Positions 8,677 through 16,962 of a stretch of DNA of 64,000 nt are shown here, piece after piece. The notes below the pieces were generated by a model, which made no database searches, was not told where the DNA came from, and saw nothing but the letters and a program-made list of their open reading frames with translations. The position numbers and the translations under genes are program-made. The stretch comes from Chryseobacterium sp. T16E-39. Its GTDB lineage: Bacteria > Bacteroidota > Bacteroidia > Flavobacteriales > Weeksellaceae. Location of the stretch: contig NZ_CP022282.1 in the NCBI RefSeq assembly GCF_002216065.1, positions 3,906,001 through 3,970,000 of the forward strand. Direction: 5' to 3'. How positions within the stretch are numbered: the first letter of the stretch is position 1; every line of letters starts with the position of its first letter.

Positions 8677-9417
8677 ATGAAAAAAGCATCACTATTTATA
8701 TTAACAGTTTGTTCAGTACTGGCTTTCGGGCAGAAGGTTTCAGATTATAAATATGTTTCTATTCCGGAAAAGTTTAGCACCTTTAAAGAAAAGTTCGGTA
8801 TGGATACCTTTTTGGCAAAATCTTTAAAAGGGAAAAAATATGTTGTCCTTCAAGGCAGTAAAGACCAATGGCCTTCAGAAGCAAAAGAAAATTCCTGCAA
8901 TGTTTTAAATGCAGATATTATAGATGACAGTGGTTTCTTGAGAAACAAAGTTATGTTGCAGTTTAAGGATTGCAATGACAAAGTTATACAATCCAATAAA
9001 GGAGCTTCAAATATTAAAGACTATGAACAAGGATTTCAGGATGCTTTAAGACAAAGTCTCTTAGCAGTTCCTGTTTCTAACCCTACGATATTAGCTCCGG
9101 TTGAAACAAAAACTAATGAACCTGTAAAAACTACTCCGACAACTGAAAATACCTCCAATGCAAGTATGGCAAGTAAGTACAGTAATGGAACTCTTGTTTT
9201 ACAGAAGGTACAAATTGATAATAGCCAGTTTATTTTGGTGAAATCCGACAGTTCAGTTCCTTACGCAACGTTTAAGGAAACTACAAAAAGAGACGTTTTC
9301 AGAGTGAAATTTGAAAATGGGGATACAACAATTGGTTATTACGAAAATGGAAATATAGTGATCGAAATTCCTACCGCAAATGGAGGATATTCTAAAGATG
9401 TATTTTCGGGCAGATAA
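8677..9417 (+). CDS. Secreted protein of unknown function, partner of the PorV-like gene
   Basis: A 246-residue protein with a clear signal peptide (residues 1-18, cleavage after AFG). The domain at about 20-130 contains two cysteines (SCNVL and KDCND) that could form a disulphide. A Thr/Pro/Asn-rich linker at about 130-165 is followed by a second small beta-rich domain. I do not recognise a named family. It lies 11 nt after the PorV-like gene and is followed by a terminator, so the two are one unit and may act together at the outer membrane. Confidence 0.75.
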   Translation: MKKASLFILTVCSVLAFGQKVSDYKYVSIPEKFSTFKEKFGMDTFLAKSLKGKKYVVLQGSKDQWPSEAKENSCNVLNADIIDDSGFLRNKVMLQFKDCNDKVIQSNKGASNIKDYEQGFQDALRQSLLAVPVSNPTILAPVETKTNEPVKTTPTTENTSNASMASKYSNGTLVLQKVQIDNSQFILVKSDSSVPYATFKETTKRDVFRVKFENGDTTIGYYENGNIVIEIPTANGGYSKDVFSGR

Positions 9418-9446
9418 AATAAGTTATCGTATCTAAGAAATAAAAC

Positions 9447-9478
9447 AACCCCTTACCTGAAAAGATAAGGGGTTTTAT
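9447..9478 (+). terminator. Intrinsic terminator after the PorV-like operon
   Basis: Stem aaccccttа-type arms: AACCCCTTA at 9447-9455 and TAAGGGGTT at 9466-9474 around a 10-nt loop, followed by TTTTATT. It also lies downstream of the convergent FAS1 gene and may serve both. Confidence 0.88.
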
Positions 9479-9499
9479 TAAACCATAAAAAAATTAAAA

Positions 9500-10069
9500 C
9501 TATGGCATTAGGACTGTGTCTATGACATGAATAACCCCGTTAGACTGATTAACGTCGGCTATTGTAACTTTGGCACTGTTACCTTTAGCGTCTTTAATGT
9601 AAAGATCTTTACCCTTTGTCCAGAAAGTTACATCTTCTCCCTCTACCGTTTTCATCATACTTTTTCCATTTCCAGCTTTTACTGCGGCCCATATTTCTTT
9701 AGCATTGTACTTTCCAGCCAGCACATGATAGGTTAAAATTTTAGTAAGCATTTCTTTATTCTCAGGCTTAACCAGATTTTCCACGGTTCCTTTTGGAAGT
9801 TTAGCAAATGCTGCATCAGTAGGAGCCAATACTGTAAAAGGTCCGCTTCCCTGCAATGTTTCTACCAGTCCGGCAGCTTTCACTGCAGCGACTAGTGTTT
9901 TGTGGTCTTTAGAATTTACAGCATTTTCAATGATATTTTTTGATGGATACATAGGAGCTCCTCCTACCATTACTGTTTTTTCTTTCATTGTCTGTGCAGT
10001 TACTGTTCCACTAAATGCGAATGATAAAGCAACCATTCCGAATACTGCGATTTTTGATCTTGTGTTCAT
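9500..10069 (-). CDS. Secreted fasciclin (FAS1) domain protein
   Basis: A 189-residue secreted protein with a signal peptide (residues 1-25, ending TVTAQ) and one FAS1 domain at about 50-188. The H1-type motif GPFTVLAPTDAAFAKLP, the YH motif (LTYHVLAG) and the C-terminal NGVIHVIDTVLMP are all present. FAS1 domains mediate adhesion; in mycobacteria, secreted FAS1 proteins are targets of SigK. The next genes are msrB and an ECF sigma/RskA-type anti-sigma pair, and the upstream region shares a motif with msrB, so control by that sigma factor is likely. Confidence 0.92.
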   Translation of the reverse strand: MNTRSKIAVFGMVALSFAFSGTVTAQTMKEKTVMVGGAPMYPSKNIIENAVNSKDHKTLVAAVKAAGLVETLQGSGPFTVLAPTDAAFAKLPKGTVENLVKPENKEMLTKILTYHVLAGKYNAKEIWAAVKAGNGKSMMKTVEGEDVTFWTKGKDLYIKDAKGNSAKVTIADVNQSNGVIHVIDTVLMP

Positions 10070-10110
10070 TTTTTTGATTTTTTAAATTAAATAGTATTTG
10101 ATTTCTTATT

Positions 10111-10147
10111 CTTATCATCATTTACGACATTGATGAAGTTTTAGATT
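10111..10147 (-). promoter_or_regulatory. Candidate ECF-sigma promoter motif upstream of fas1
   Basis: On the - strand, AATCT-n-AAA-n-TTC, then CGTAAATGATGATAAG, 42 nt before the fas1 start. The same arrangement with the same spacing occurs before msrB at 10720-10756. The CGT core resembles the -10 element of ECF promoters. Confidence 0.45.
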
Positions 10148-10170
10148 TAAAAGATTTTTATTTTTTTAAA

Positions 10171-10704
10171 TTATTTTAAATGCTCCGCTTGTTTTTTTGA
10201 ATTAGGAACAAAGTCCAGACAAACTGAATTCATACAAAAGCGTTTTCCTGTTGGTTGGGGCCCGTCATCGAAAATATGCCCGAGATGAGAACCACATCTT
10301 CCACAAAGAACTTCAGATCTAACCATATTATGCGAAGTATCTTTTCTATATTTTACGCTGTTACTACGGACAGGCTGGTAGAAAGAGGGCCAGCCACAGG
10401 TTGTTGCAAATTTTGATGTAGAAAGAAATAATGCATTTCCACAAACAGCACAATAGTAGGTGCCTTTTTCATCAAATTCATAATATTTTCCAGTGAAAGC
10501 TGTTTCTGTAGCACCTTCCCTGGCGACCTGATATAATTCCGGACTTAGAATTTTTTTCCACTCCGTATTGCTTACTTGTAGGGGAGCGGTTAATGTGCGG
10601 GAATAATAAGGATTCTTGGTTTTGAAATTTTGGGATTGTGCCACATATTTTCCACAGCCTATAATTAAGAATATAGCAATTGTTTTTAAAAATATATTTT
10701 TCAT
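10171..10704 (-). CDS. msrB: Peptide-methionine (R)-S-oxide reductase, lipoprotein form
   Basis: A 177-residue MsrB that reduces methionine-R-sulfoxide in proteins. The lipobox LIIGC near residue 17 predicts a lipid anchor, so it acts in the periplasm or at a membrane. Zinc-binding CxxC pairs are seen at CAVC and CGRC. The resolving-cysteine region is TTCGWPSF, and the catalytic Cys is in RFCMNSVCLDF near 161-171. It lies about 100 nt before fas1 on the same strand and diverges from the ECF sigma gene. Periplasmic methionine repair fits a thiol/oxidative-stress regulon. Confidence 0.94.
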   Translation of the reverse strand: MKNIFLKTIAIFLIIGCGKYVAQSQNFKTKNPYYSRTLTAPLQVSNTEWKKILSPELYQVAREGATETAFTGKYYEFDEKGTYYCAVCGNALFLSTSKFATTCGWPSFYQPVRSNSVKYRKDTSHNMVRSEVLCGRCGSHLGHIFDDGPQPTGKRFCMNSVCLDFVPNSKKQAEHLK

Positions 10705-10719
10705 ATTCCTGAATTTTTA

Positions 10720-10756
10720 CTTAAAATCATATACGAAATAAAAGAATTTTCAGATT
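10720..10756 (-). promoter_or_regulatory. Candidate ECF-sigma promoter motif upstream of msrB
   Basis: On the - strand, AATCT-n-AAA-n-TTC, then CGTATATGATTTTAAG, 16 nt before the msrB start. It matches the fas1 element in 14 of 17 positions over the right half and about 15 of 21 over the left half, ungapped. Confidence 0.45.
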
Positions 10757-10760
10757 TTGC

Positions 10761-10789
10761 TTGTTATTTGTAATATTTCGTTACATTTG
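10761..10789 (+). promoter_or_regulatory. Promoter of the ECF sigma gene
   Basis: TTG at 10761-10763, 18 nt spacer, then TACATTTG at 10782-10789, an exact match to TTG-N19-TAnnTTTG within one base of spacing. Predicted transcription start about 10796. This looks like housekeeping-sigma control rather than the motif shared by fas1 and msrB. Confidence 0.6.
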
Positions 10790-10807
10790 GATTGAAAAAT
10801 ATTCGCT

Positions 10808-11356
10808 ATTAAAACAACTTATTCGGAGGACGAACTCATCGTTTTATTGAAAGAAAAAAACGAAGCTGGTTTTCATTACTTGTATGACCACTATTCTGGT
10901 GCACTGTATGGTGTAGTACTCCGAATTGTACAATCAAAAGAATATACTGAGGAAATTATTCAGGATGTTTTTGTCAAAATCTGGAATTCCATTCATCAAT
11001 ATGATATCAGTAAGGGAAGATTCTATACCTGGATGATCAATATTGCCAGAAATACAGCGATTGATTATTTAAAATCTAAAAGTTTTCAAAACGAACTAAA
11101 AAACCAATCAATTCCAGATTTCGTATATAACAGTGCGGAACTTTCTACCACAAATAATGCATCTGATTTTATTGGTTTTAATAATGTGCTGGGAAGTTTG
11201 GAGTCTGATAAACAGGAGCTTATTGATTTAGCTTACTATCAGGGATATACACAGAATGAAATATCTGATAAATTGAAAATACCCTTGGGTACTGTAAAAA
11301 CGAAGATGCGAAATGCATTAATAAAATTAAAGGATTTGTTAAAAGATTATCAATAA
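10808..11356 (+). CDS. ECF RNA polymerase sigma factor (SigK-like), probable ATT start
   Basis: A sigma-70-family ECF factor with region 2 at about 20-90 (including KIWNSIHQYD and the DNA-melting FYTWMINIARNTAIDY) and region 4 at about 120-180 (GYTQNEISDKLKIPLGTVKTKM helix-turn-helix). The first conventional start is TTG 10847, but that removes the start of region 2. The reading frame continues upstream to ATT at 10808, giving an N-terminus IKTTYSEDELIVLL in family style. The promoter (start near 10796) fits that position; a stop lies at 10793. It is followed after 1 nt by its anti-sigma gene. SigK-like by context, not by proof. Confidence 0.85.
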   Translation: MKTTYSEDELIVLLKEKNEAGFHYLYDHYSGALYGVVLRIVQSKEYTEEIIQDVFVKIWNSIHQYDISKGRFYTWMINIARNTAIDYLKSKSFQNELKNQSIPDFVYNSAELSTTNNASDFIGFNNVLGSLESDKQELIDLAYYQGYTQNEISDKLKIPLGTVKTKMRNALIKLKDLLKDYQ

Positions 11357-11357
11357 A

Positions 11358-12176
11358 TTGGACACTAAGGAATACATATCATCCGGAATTATAGAATCTT
11401 ATATTCTAGGTCTTGCTTCTCCCGAGGAGGCAGGCATTTTGGAGTGTGTGATGAAAAATAATGCTGAAGTAAAGGCTGCTTTTGAGGAAGCACAAAAAAC
11501 CTTGGAGGATCTGGCAACGGCACAAGCTGTAGCCCCGCCGGTTAATTTAAAATCTAAAATCTGGGATAAGATTCAAAAGGAACAAACGATTGAAGACGCC
11601 CAACCTGTAGTGTTACAAAATCAATCGAATGTAAATTCAGAAAAAGAAGTACAGCCAATTGCCATTCAAAAAAATAACAACTGGAAAACGTATGCTATTG
11701 CTGCTTCGGTTTTGTTTTTGGTAAGTATTGCGGGAAATCTTTTCTGGATGAATAATCAATCTAAAAACAAAGCTGATTTGGCCAAATTAGAGGCTGAAAA
11801 ACAATCTAAAGATCTGGCCCTGCAAAAAATGAATGTCAAGTGGAAAATGCTGTCCAGTCCGGATATGCAGATGGTGATGTTGAAGGGAGTGGAGAAACAT
11901 GAAGACTCTAAAGCCATGGTTTTTTGGGATAAAAAAACGAAAGAAGTTTACCTTAATGCAGAAGATCTGCCAAAAGCACCGGAAGGGATGCAGTATCAGC
12001 TTTGGGCTATTGCGGATGGTAAACCTGTAAGTGCGGGAATGTATACAGAAGAAAAAGACAGTAAGATTGCCTTAGCCAACATACCAAAAGCGCAGGCATT
12101 CGCTATTACTCTTGAGAAAGCAGGGGGGAGTGATGTGCCGACAATGGAAAACATGTATGTAATGGGAGGAATATAA
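11358..12176 (+). CDS. RskA-type anti-sigma factor
   Basis: A 272-residue membrane protein: an N-terminal cytoplasmic sigma-binding region (1-105), one transmembrane helix near 108-130 (YAIAASVLFLVSIAGNLFWM), a short coiled segment, and a C-terminal RskA domain at about 160-272 that contains YQLWAIADGKPVSAGMY and ends near MYVMGGI. It starts at TTG 11358, one nt after the sigma stop, typical of translational coupling. Such proteins hold the sigma factor at the membrane until an external signal causes cleavage. It contains no cysteine-histidine zinc motif. Confidence 0.9.
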   Translation: MDTKEYISSGIIESYILGLASPEEAGILECVMKNNAEVKAAFEEAQKTLEDLATAQAVAPPVNLKSKIWDKIQKEQTIEDAQPVVLQNQSNVNSEKEVQPIAIQKNNNWKTYAIAASVLFLVSIAGNLFWMNNQSKNKADLAKLEAEKQSKDLALQKMNVKWKMLSSPDMQMVMLKGVEKHEDSKAMVFWDKKTKEVYLNAEDLPKAPEGMQYQLWAIADGKPVSAGMYTEEKDSKIALANIPKAQAFAITLEKAGGSDVPTMENMYVMGGI

Positions 12177-12200
12177 AGCTATATTCTTCTGCTGAATATA

Positions 12201-12228
12201 AAAAAACTCTCGAAAGAGAGTTTTTTGT
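12201..12228. terminator. Bidirectional terminator between anti-sigma and uvrC
   Basis: AAAAAACTCTC-GAAA-GAGAGTTTTTT: a GAAA tetraloop hairpin flanked by A and T tracts that works in both directions between convergent genes. Confidence 0.88.
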
Positions 12229-12241
12229 TTTTTAAGTTTAT

Positions 12242-14032
12242 CTAGTCATTAAAATATTCCCAGATTACTTTGGCCTTGCTTTTACCCAATATTTCTTCCA
12301 GAGTTTCCAAATTGGACTCTTTGATCCTTTTAACGGATTTTAATTTAGATAATAACAGTTCAATTGTTTTCTCTCCAACTCCTGGAATCTCTTCTAATTC
12401 GGATTTTATGGTGGAATTTTTCCTTCTTGTCCTGTGATGTTTCACGCCAAAACGGTGAGCTTCATCCCGAACCCTCTGTAAGATTTTTAATGTTTCAGAT
12501 TTTTTATCTAAATATAATGGGATAGAATCCTCAGGGAAGAAGATTTCTTCGAGTCTCTTGGCAATTCCTACAATGGTAATTTTTCCGTAAAGGCCTAATA
12601 GTTTTAAACTTTTCACAGCAGAAGATAGCTGTCCTTTTCCTCCATCTATCAAAATGAGCTGTGGTAATGCTTCACCTTCATCAGCCATTCTTTTATAGCG
12701 ACGATAGATGACCTCTTCCATCGTTGCAAAGTCATTCGGGCCTTCTACTGTTTTTGGATGAAAAATTCTGTAATCTGCTTTGCTGGGCTTTCCGTCCTTA
12801 AAAACAACACAGGCCGAAACAGGATTCGTTCCCTGGATATTGGAGTTATCAAAACCTTCAATATGTCTAGGCTCTACAGGCATTCTCAAGAGCTTTTGCA
12901 TTTCAGCCATTATCCGGTTGGTATGTCTGTCAGGATCTATGATCTGAACTTGTTTTAATTTTTCCAAGCGATATTCTTTCGCATTTTTCTCAGAAAGTTC
13001 AACGATCCTTTTTTTATCACCTACTTTAGGAACAATTAGTTTTACGTTGGGAATCTCTACGGATAAATGAAAGGGAAGTAATACTTCTTTGGAGTCAGAA
13101 CCGAACTTCTGACGAATTTCGATCAATGCTTCTTCTAATATATCTTCATCACTTTCTTCAAGAATTTTTTTGATTTCGGTAGTGAAACTCTGAATGATAT
13201 TTCCATTTCTGATTTTAAAGAAATTGACGTAAGCCGCAGTTTCGTCACTGGTCATTCCGAAGACATCTACATCATCGATATTCGGATTTACAACGGTATT
13301 TTTCGCCTGATAATCTTCCAGGATATCCAATCTTTCTTTAATGATCTGGGCATCTTCAAACTGTAGATTGGAAGCATGTTTCATCATCTGGCTGATCAGA
13401 TAATCTTTAGCTTTTCTGAAGTCTCCTTTTATTATTCCCCTGATGGAATCAATTTTCTCATCATATTCCTCCTTACTTTCCAATCCTTCACAAGGTCCCT
13501 CACAGTTCTTAATATGGTATTCGAGACAGACTTTATACTTACCATCTTCAATTTTACTGGGAGCAAGATTTAGATTACAGGTCCTGAGTTTATAAATATG
13601 CTTTATCGTATCCAGTAATATTTTTGCAGGGCGTACTTTGGCATAAGGACCGTAGTATTCTGAACCATCTTTAATGATATTTCTCGTCAGAAAAATTCGT
13701 GGAAAAGCTTCATTCTTAATACAGATCCAGGGATAGGTTTTATCATCCTTGAGCATTACATTATAGAAAGGCTTATGCTCTTTGATCAGGTTATTTTCCA
13801 ACAAAAGAGCGTCATATTCGCTGTTAACGATCGTCGTCTCCAATCGCTGGATCTTTCCAACCATTATTTTTATCCTGTAGCCTGGCAGATTCTTATTAAA
13901 ATAAGAGAGAACTCTTTTCTTTAGGTTTTTTGCTTTTCCTACATACAAAAGATGATCGTTTTTATCATAGTAACGATAAACACCGGGTTCAGAAGGTAAA
14001 GTTTTGAGTTGTAATTCTAAAGAAGGATTCAT
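12242..14032 (-). CDS. uvrC: UvrABC excinuclease subunit C
   Basis: A 596-residue UvrC, the nuclease that makes both incisions during nucleotide excision repair. The GIY-YIG domain (about 10-90) reads GVYRYYDKNDHLLYVGKAKNLKKR. The UvrBC-binding helix is near 200-235, the RNase H-like endonuclease domain near 370-540 (EGFDNSNIQGT, LILIDGGKGQL), and two helix-hairpin-helix motifs end the protein (IPGVGEKTIELLL). Length is normal. It is a single gene, as is usual, with a bidirectional terminator at its 3' end. Confidence 0.97.
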   Translation of the reverse strand: MNPSLELQLKTLPSEPGVYRYYDKNDHLLYVGKAKNLKKRVLSYFNKNLPGYRIKIMVGKIQRLETTIVNSEYDALLLENNLIKEHKPFYNVMLKDDKTYPWICIKNEAFPRIFLTRNIIKDGSEYYGPYAKVRPAKILLDTIKHIYKLRTCNLNLAPSKIEDGKYKVCLEYHIKNCEGPCEGLESKEEYDEKIDSIRGIIKGDFRKAKDYLISQMMKHASNLQFEDAQIIKERLDILEDYQAKNTVVNPNIDDVDVFGMTSDETAAYVNFFKIRNGNIIQSFTTEIKKILEESDEDILEEALIEIRQKFGSDSKEVLLPFHLSVEIPNVKLIVPKVGDKKRIVELSEKNAKEYRLEKLKQVQIIDPDRHTNRIMAEMQKLLRMPVEPRHIEGFDNSNIQGTNPVSACVVFKDGKPSKADYRIFHPKTVEGPNDFATMEEVIYRRYKRMADEGEALPQLILIDGGKGQLSSAVKSLKLLGLYGKITIVGIAKRLEEIFFPEDSIPLYLDKKSETLKILQRVRDEAHRFGVKHHRTRRKNSTIKSELEEIPGVGEKTIELLLSKLKSVKRIKESNLETLEEILGKSKAKVIWEYFND

Positions 14033-14075
14033 ATAACAAAAATACGGAATCCTATCGTGATTTAAAAGAACAAAA

Positions 14076-14098
14076 AAACTGTAGAATTTTCTACAGCT
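14076..14098 (-). terminator. Terminator of the 254-residue secreted protein gene
   Basis: Stem ctgtag / ctacag around a 6-nt loop, with a T tract on the - strand just after it (the A tract at 14072-14078 on the + strand). It ends the leftward gene at 14123. Confidence 0.75.
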
Positions 14099-14122
14099 TT
14101 TAAAGTATCATTTTAGATTATT

Positions 14123-14887
14123 TTATCCATTACTCATTTCAGTGTACTCGTTCACCAAAAAACTGAAGTAATCCCATTCAGTAGATTTTTTCGGATATTT
14201 TTTCATGAATTCTGCATTGTCTCCGAAAAGGAAATCATAGTTATCTTCGAAATCATCTTTATGAAGCCACATAATTTTGTCTCCTTTTTTTACATAATAA
14301 GATTTAATAACCCCACCTCCGAGCTGAGGAGAACCTCCAATTGAAAATCCACCAGTTTCTTTTGCTCTTGGGTCATGATAAACAGAAATGATTTCACTAA
14401 AATCAGGATTGATGAGTTGCATCAAAAATTCTTTATCCTCTTTTTTATTTTTTAATGAAACGGTTTGATTGATAAAGTGAATTCGCTCTCCCGTTGTATT
14501 TTTAGTTAATTTCTTAGTTCCAAAGTTTCGGATATTTCCCATGTACTTTGCAACCTTTGCAATTTTTTCGACATTGCTGGGATATAGATACATTTCACTG
14601 ATCTGGTCAGCATTAAATGCCTCATTTTTTTTAGAAATACTGTCTTTTATGGACACTTCGTAGATCTGTCCTTTTTTTGTTTCAATTTTGCCGCAAAACC
14701 CTTTGTGTGTACTTCCATCTTTTAGAATAATAGTTGAGGTCTTTTTTGGAGATGGAAGATTGAAGCCTTCATTAAAAAGATAAGTTTCCATCTTTTTAAT
14801 CTGCTCTTTTGAGTATTTTACTTTGTCTTGTGCAAAGGAGGCTGTGCTTACAAAGCATAGCGCAAGTAGTAGAGTTTTAACTTTCAT
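14123..14887 (-). CDS. Secreted protein of unknown function
   Basis: A 254-residue protein with a signal peptide (residues 1-19, cleavage after SFA). The mature part is lysine-rich. An N-terminal helix (KYSKEQIKKMETYLF) precedes a beta-rich region whose pattern STIILKDGSTHKGF resembles a small beta-barrel. A glycine-rich segment GGFSIGGSPQLGGGVIKSYY occurs near 180-200 and an acidic/aromatic helix ends it. I do not recognise a family. It stands alone between uvrC and a divergent hutH; it has a terminator, so it is probably a single-gene unit. Confidence 0.72.
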   Translation of the reverse strand: MKVKTLLLALCFVSTASFAQDKVKYSKEQIKKMETYLFNEGFNLPSPKKTSTIILKDGSTHKGFCGKIETKKGQIYEVSIKDSISKKNEAFNADQISEMYLYPSNVEKIAKVAKYMGNIRNFGTKKLTKNTTGERIHFINQTVSLKNKKEDKEFLMQLINPDFSEIISVYHDPRAKETGGFSIGGSPQLGGGVIKSYYVKKGDKIMWLHKDDFEDNYDFLFGDNAEFMKKYPKKSTEWDYFSFLVNEYTEMSNG

Positions 14888-15009
14888 AGGTTATTATTTT
14901 ATTGGGCGTAAAAATAATAAAATAAACGACCTGTAAATAAAATATGTTCTGTTGAAAATTAGTTTTTACAATTATTGTTAAATGCGTATTTTTAAGGAAA
15001 TTTTTAGAA

Positions 15010-16497
15010 ATGATATACGGAGTAGATATTTTCAGTTTCCATGATGTATTGGAAATTTGTAAAAAACCAAATAAAGCCAAACTTAATAAGGCAGCAAAAG
15101 ATCAAATTTTAAAATCCCAGAAAAATGTTCAGAAGATTGTAGAATCGGATCGTTGTGTTTACGGAATTAATACAGGATTTGGACCTCTTTGTGATACTAA
15201 GATCTCTGCAGACGAAACCGCGCAGTTACAATATAATTTAATTATTTCTCATGCGGTAGGAGTTGGTAAACCAATTAACAAGGAGTTTTCTAAGATCATG
15301 ATGATTGCAAAAGTTCATGCTTTATCAAAAGGATTCTCAGGAGTTTCTCTTGATGTTATCGAAAGGCTGATACTTATGCTTGAAAAAGATATTATTCCTG
15401 TGGTACCAGAACAAGGATCTGTTGGGGCATCGGGTGATTTAGCTCCCCTGGCACATTTAGTACTACCTTTATTAGGGCTTGGACAGGTTTGGGAAGGAGA
15501 TAATATCTATGAAACTTCAGAGATTTTAGAAAAACATAATCTGGAGCCTTTAGCTTTAGGGCCAAAAGAAGGGCTGGGACTAATTAATGGAACCCAGTTC
15601 ATTTTAGCTCATGCAATTAAAGGTTTGGAGAAATTCGAGTATTTATTAGATCTTGCTGATATGACTGCCGCAATGAGCCTTGAAGCTTACAGAGGATCTG
15701 AAAGTCCATTTAAAAAAGAACTTCATGAGATCAGGCCGTTTGAAGGAAGTAAAAAAGTAGCAGCGAGAATGTTGAAGTTCCTTAAGGGGTCTGAAAATAT
15801 GAAAGCGCATGAAGATTGTGAAAGAGTACAGGATCCTTATTCCATGCGTTGTGTACCCCAGGTCCATGGAGCAAGCAGAAATGCCTTTGAGCATTTGAAA
15901 ATGATGGCTGAGACTGAATTAAATTCTGTGACAGATAATCCAATTGTATTAAGTGCCGAAGAATCTATTTCAGGTGGAAATTTCCATGGACAGCTTATGG
16001 CTTTACCATTGGATTATGCAACATTGGCAGTAGCAGAATTAGGAAATATTTCTGATAGAAGAAGTTATTTATTATTAGAGGGTAAATATGGACTTCCTAG
16101 ATTATTAACAGAAAGCTCCGGATTAAATTCTGGATTCATGATTCCACAATATACTTCTGCTGCGTTGGTTACTGAAAACAAAACATTATGTTTCCCTGCT
16201 TCCGCAGATTCCATTCCTACTAGTTTAGGTCAGGAAGATCACGTTTCTATGGGAAGTATTTCAGGAAGAAAATTCAATCAGGTTTTAGGGAATCTGGTAA
16301 ATATCCTATCTGTAGAACTAATGTTTGCCGCTCAGGGACTGGAATTCAGAAGACCTGCTAAGTGTTCAAAAATTATCGAAGAAAATTATGCAATTCTTCG
16401 TTCTAAAGTAGCGAAGCTAGAGGATGATAGATTAATTGGTAAGGATATGCTGGCGATTGCAGAACTAATTAATGATAGAAAATTTGTAGTGAATTAA
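15010..16497 (+). CDS. hutH: Histidine ammonia-lyase
   Basis: A 495-residue aromatic amino acid lyase with the MIO-forming Ala-Ser-Gly at residues 140-142 in GSVGASGDLAPLAHL. YGINTGFGPLC near residue 53 supplies the catalytic tyrosine loop, and QLQYNLIISHAVGVG is close to the substrate site. The flanking residues match HutH rather than the tyrosine ammonia-lyase of flexirubin synthesis, which has a different MIO flank. HutH converts histidine to urocanate. No hutU, hutI or hutG is adjacent. A DUF2059 gene follows after 12 nt and may be co-transcribed. Confidence 0.9.
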   Translation: MIYGVDIFSFHDVLEICKKPNKAKLNKAAKDQILKSQKNVQKIVESDRCVYGINTGFGPLCDTKISADETAQLQYNLIISHAVGVGKPINKEFSKIMMIAKVHALSKGFSGVSLDVIERLILMLEKDIIPVVPEQGSVGASGDLAPLAHLVLPLLGLGQVWEGDNIYETSEILEKHNLEPLALGPKEGLGLINGTQFILAHAIKGLEKFEYLLDLADMTAAMSLEAYRGSESPFKKELHEIRPFEGSKKVAARMLKFLKGSENMKAHEDCERVQDPYSMRCVPQVHGASRNAFEHLKMMAETELNSVTDNPIVLSAEESISGGNFHGQLMALPLDYATLAVAELGNISDRRSYLLLEGKYGLPRLLTESSGLNSGFMIPQYTSAALVTENKTLCFPASADSIPTSLGQEDHVSMGSISGRKFNQVLGNLVNILSVELMFAAQGLEFRRPAKCSKIIEENYAILRSKVAKLEDDRLIGKDMLAIAELINDRKFVVN

Positions 16498-16509
16498 TTA
16501 GTGACTAGG

Positions 16510-16920
16510 ATGAAGAAGGCGGTTATTGTATGTGCTTTATTTCTTGGAATAAGCACTTTTTCTCAGGTAAAAGAGTCAAAAATCAAAGAACTTATTATTC
16601 TTACAGAAGTTGATAAACTCGCTTCTCAAGAAGTGAAACAAAATATCGGAAAATATCAAAAGGCATATCCAGGAGCATCAAATAAATTTTGGGAAGAATT
16701 TTTAAAAGAAATGAGTCCTGAAAAGTTTGCAGATCTTTATGCACCGATTTATAGTGAATATTACACTGAATCTGAAATAGATGATTTGATAAAGTTCTAT
16801 AATACCTCTGCCGGTAAAAAAATGATGGAGGTTACGCCATTAATTTTAAAAGAGGGTATGAAGGCCGGAGAGAAAATGGGAAAAGAAACAGTTTCGAAAT
16901 TAATGAAGAAAATTGATTAG
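16510..16920 (+). CDS. DUF2059 domain-containing secreted protein
   Basis: A 136-residue protein with a signal peptide (residues 1-18, ending FSQ) and a helical DUF2059 domain at about 70-130, containing YYTESEIDDLIKFYNTSAGKKM, a strong family match. The function is unknown. ATG 16510 is chosen over GTG 16501, which is only three codons upstream and lies 1 nt past... the hutH stop region; the signal peptide begins properly at 16510. It ends at a strong terminator. Confidence 0.88.
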   Translation: MKKAVIVCALFLGISTFSQVKESKIKELIILTEVDKLASQEVKQNIGKYQKAYPGASNKFWEEFLKEMSPEKFADLYAPIYSEYYTESEIDDLIKFYNTSAGKKMMEVTPLILKEGMKAGEKMGKETVSKLMKKID

Positions 16921-16962
16921 AGAAAAGGTATTAGAAACCTCGAATCTTTTCGTAAAAATAAT

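Noticed and set aside
15010..16497. hutH as the tyrosine ammonia-lyase of flexirubin synthesis
   Set aside because: The MIO flank (PEQGSVGASGDLAPLAHL) is that of HutH, and no flexirubin or aryl-polyene genes are nearby.
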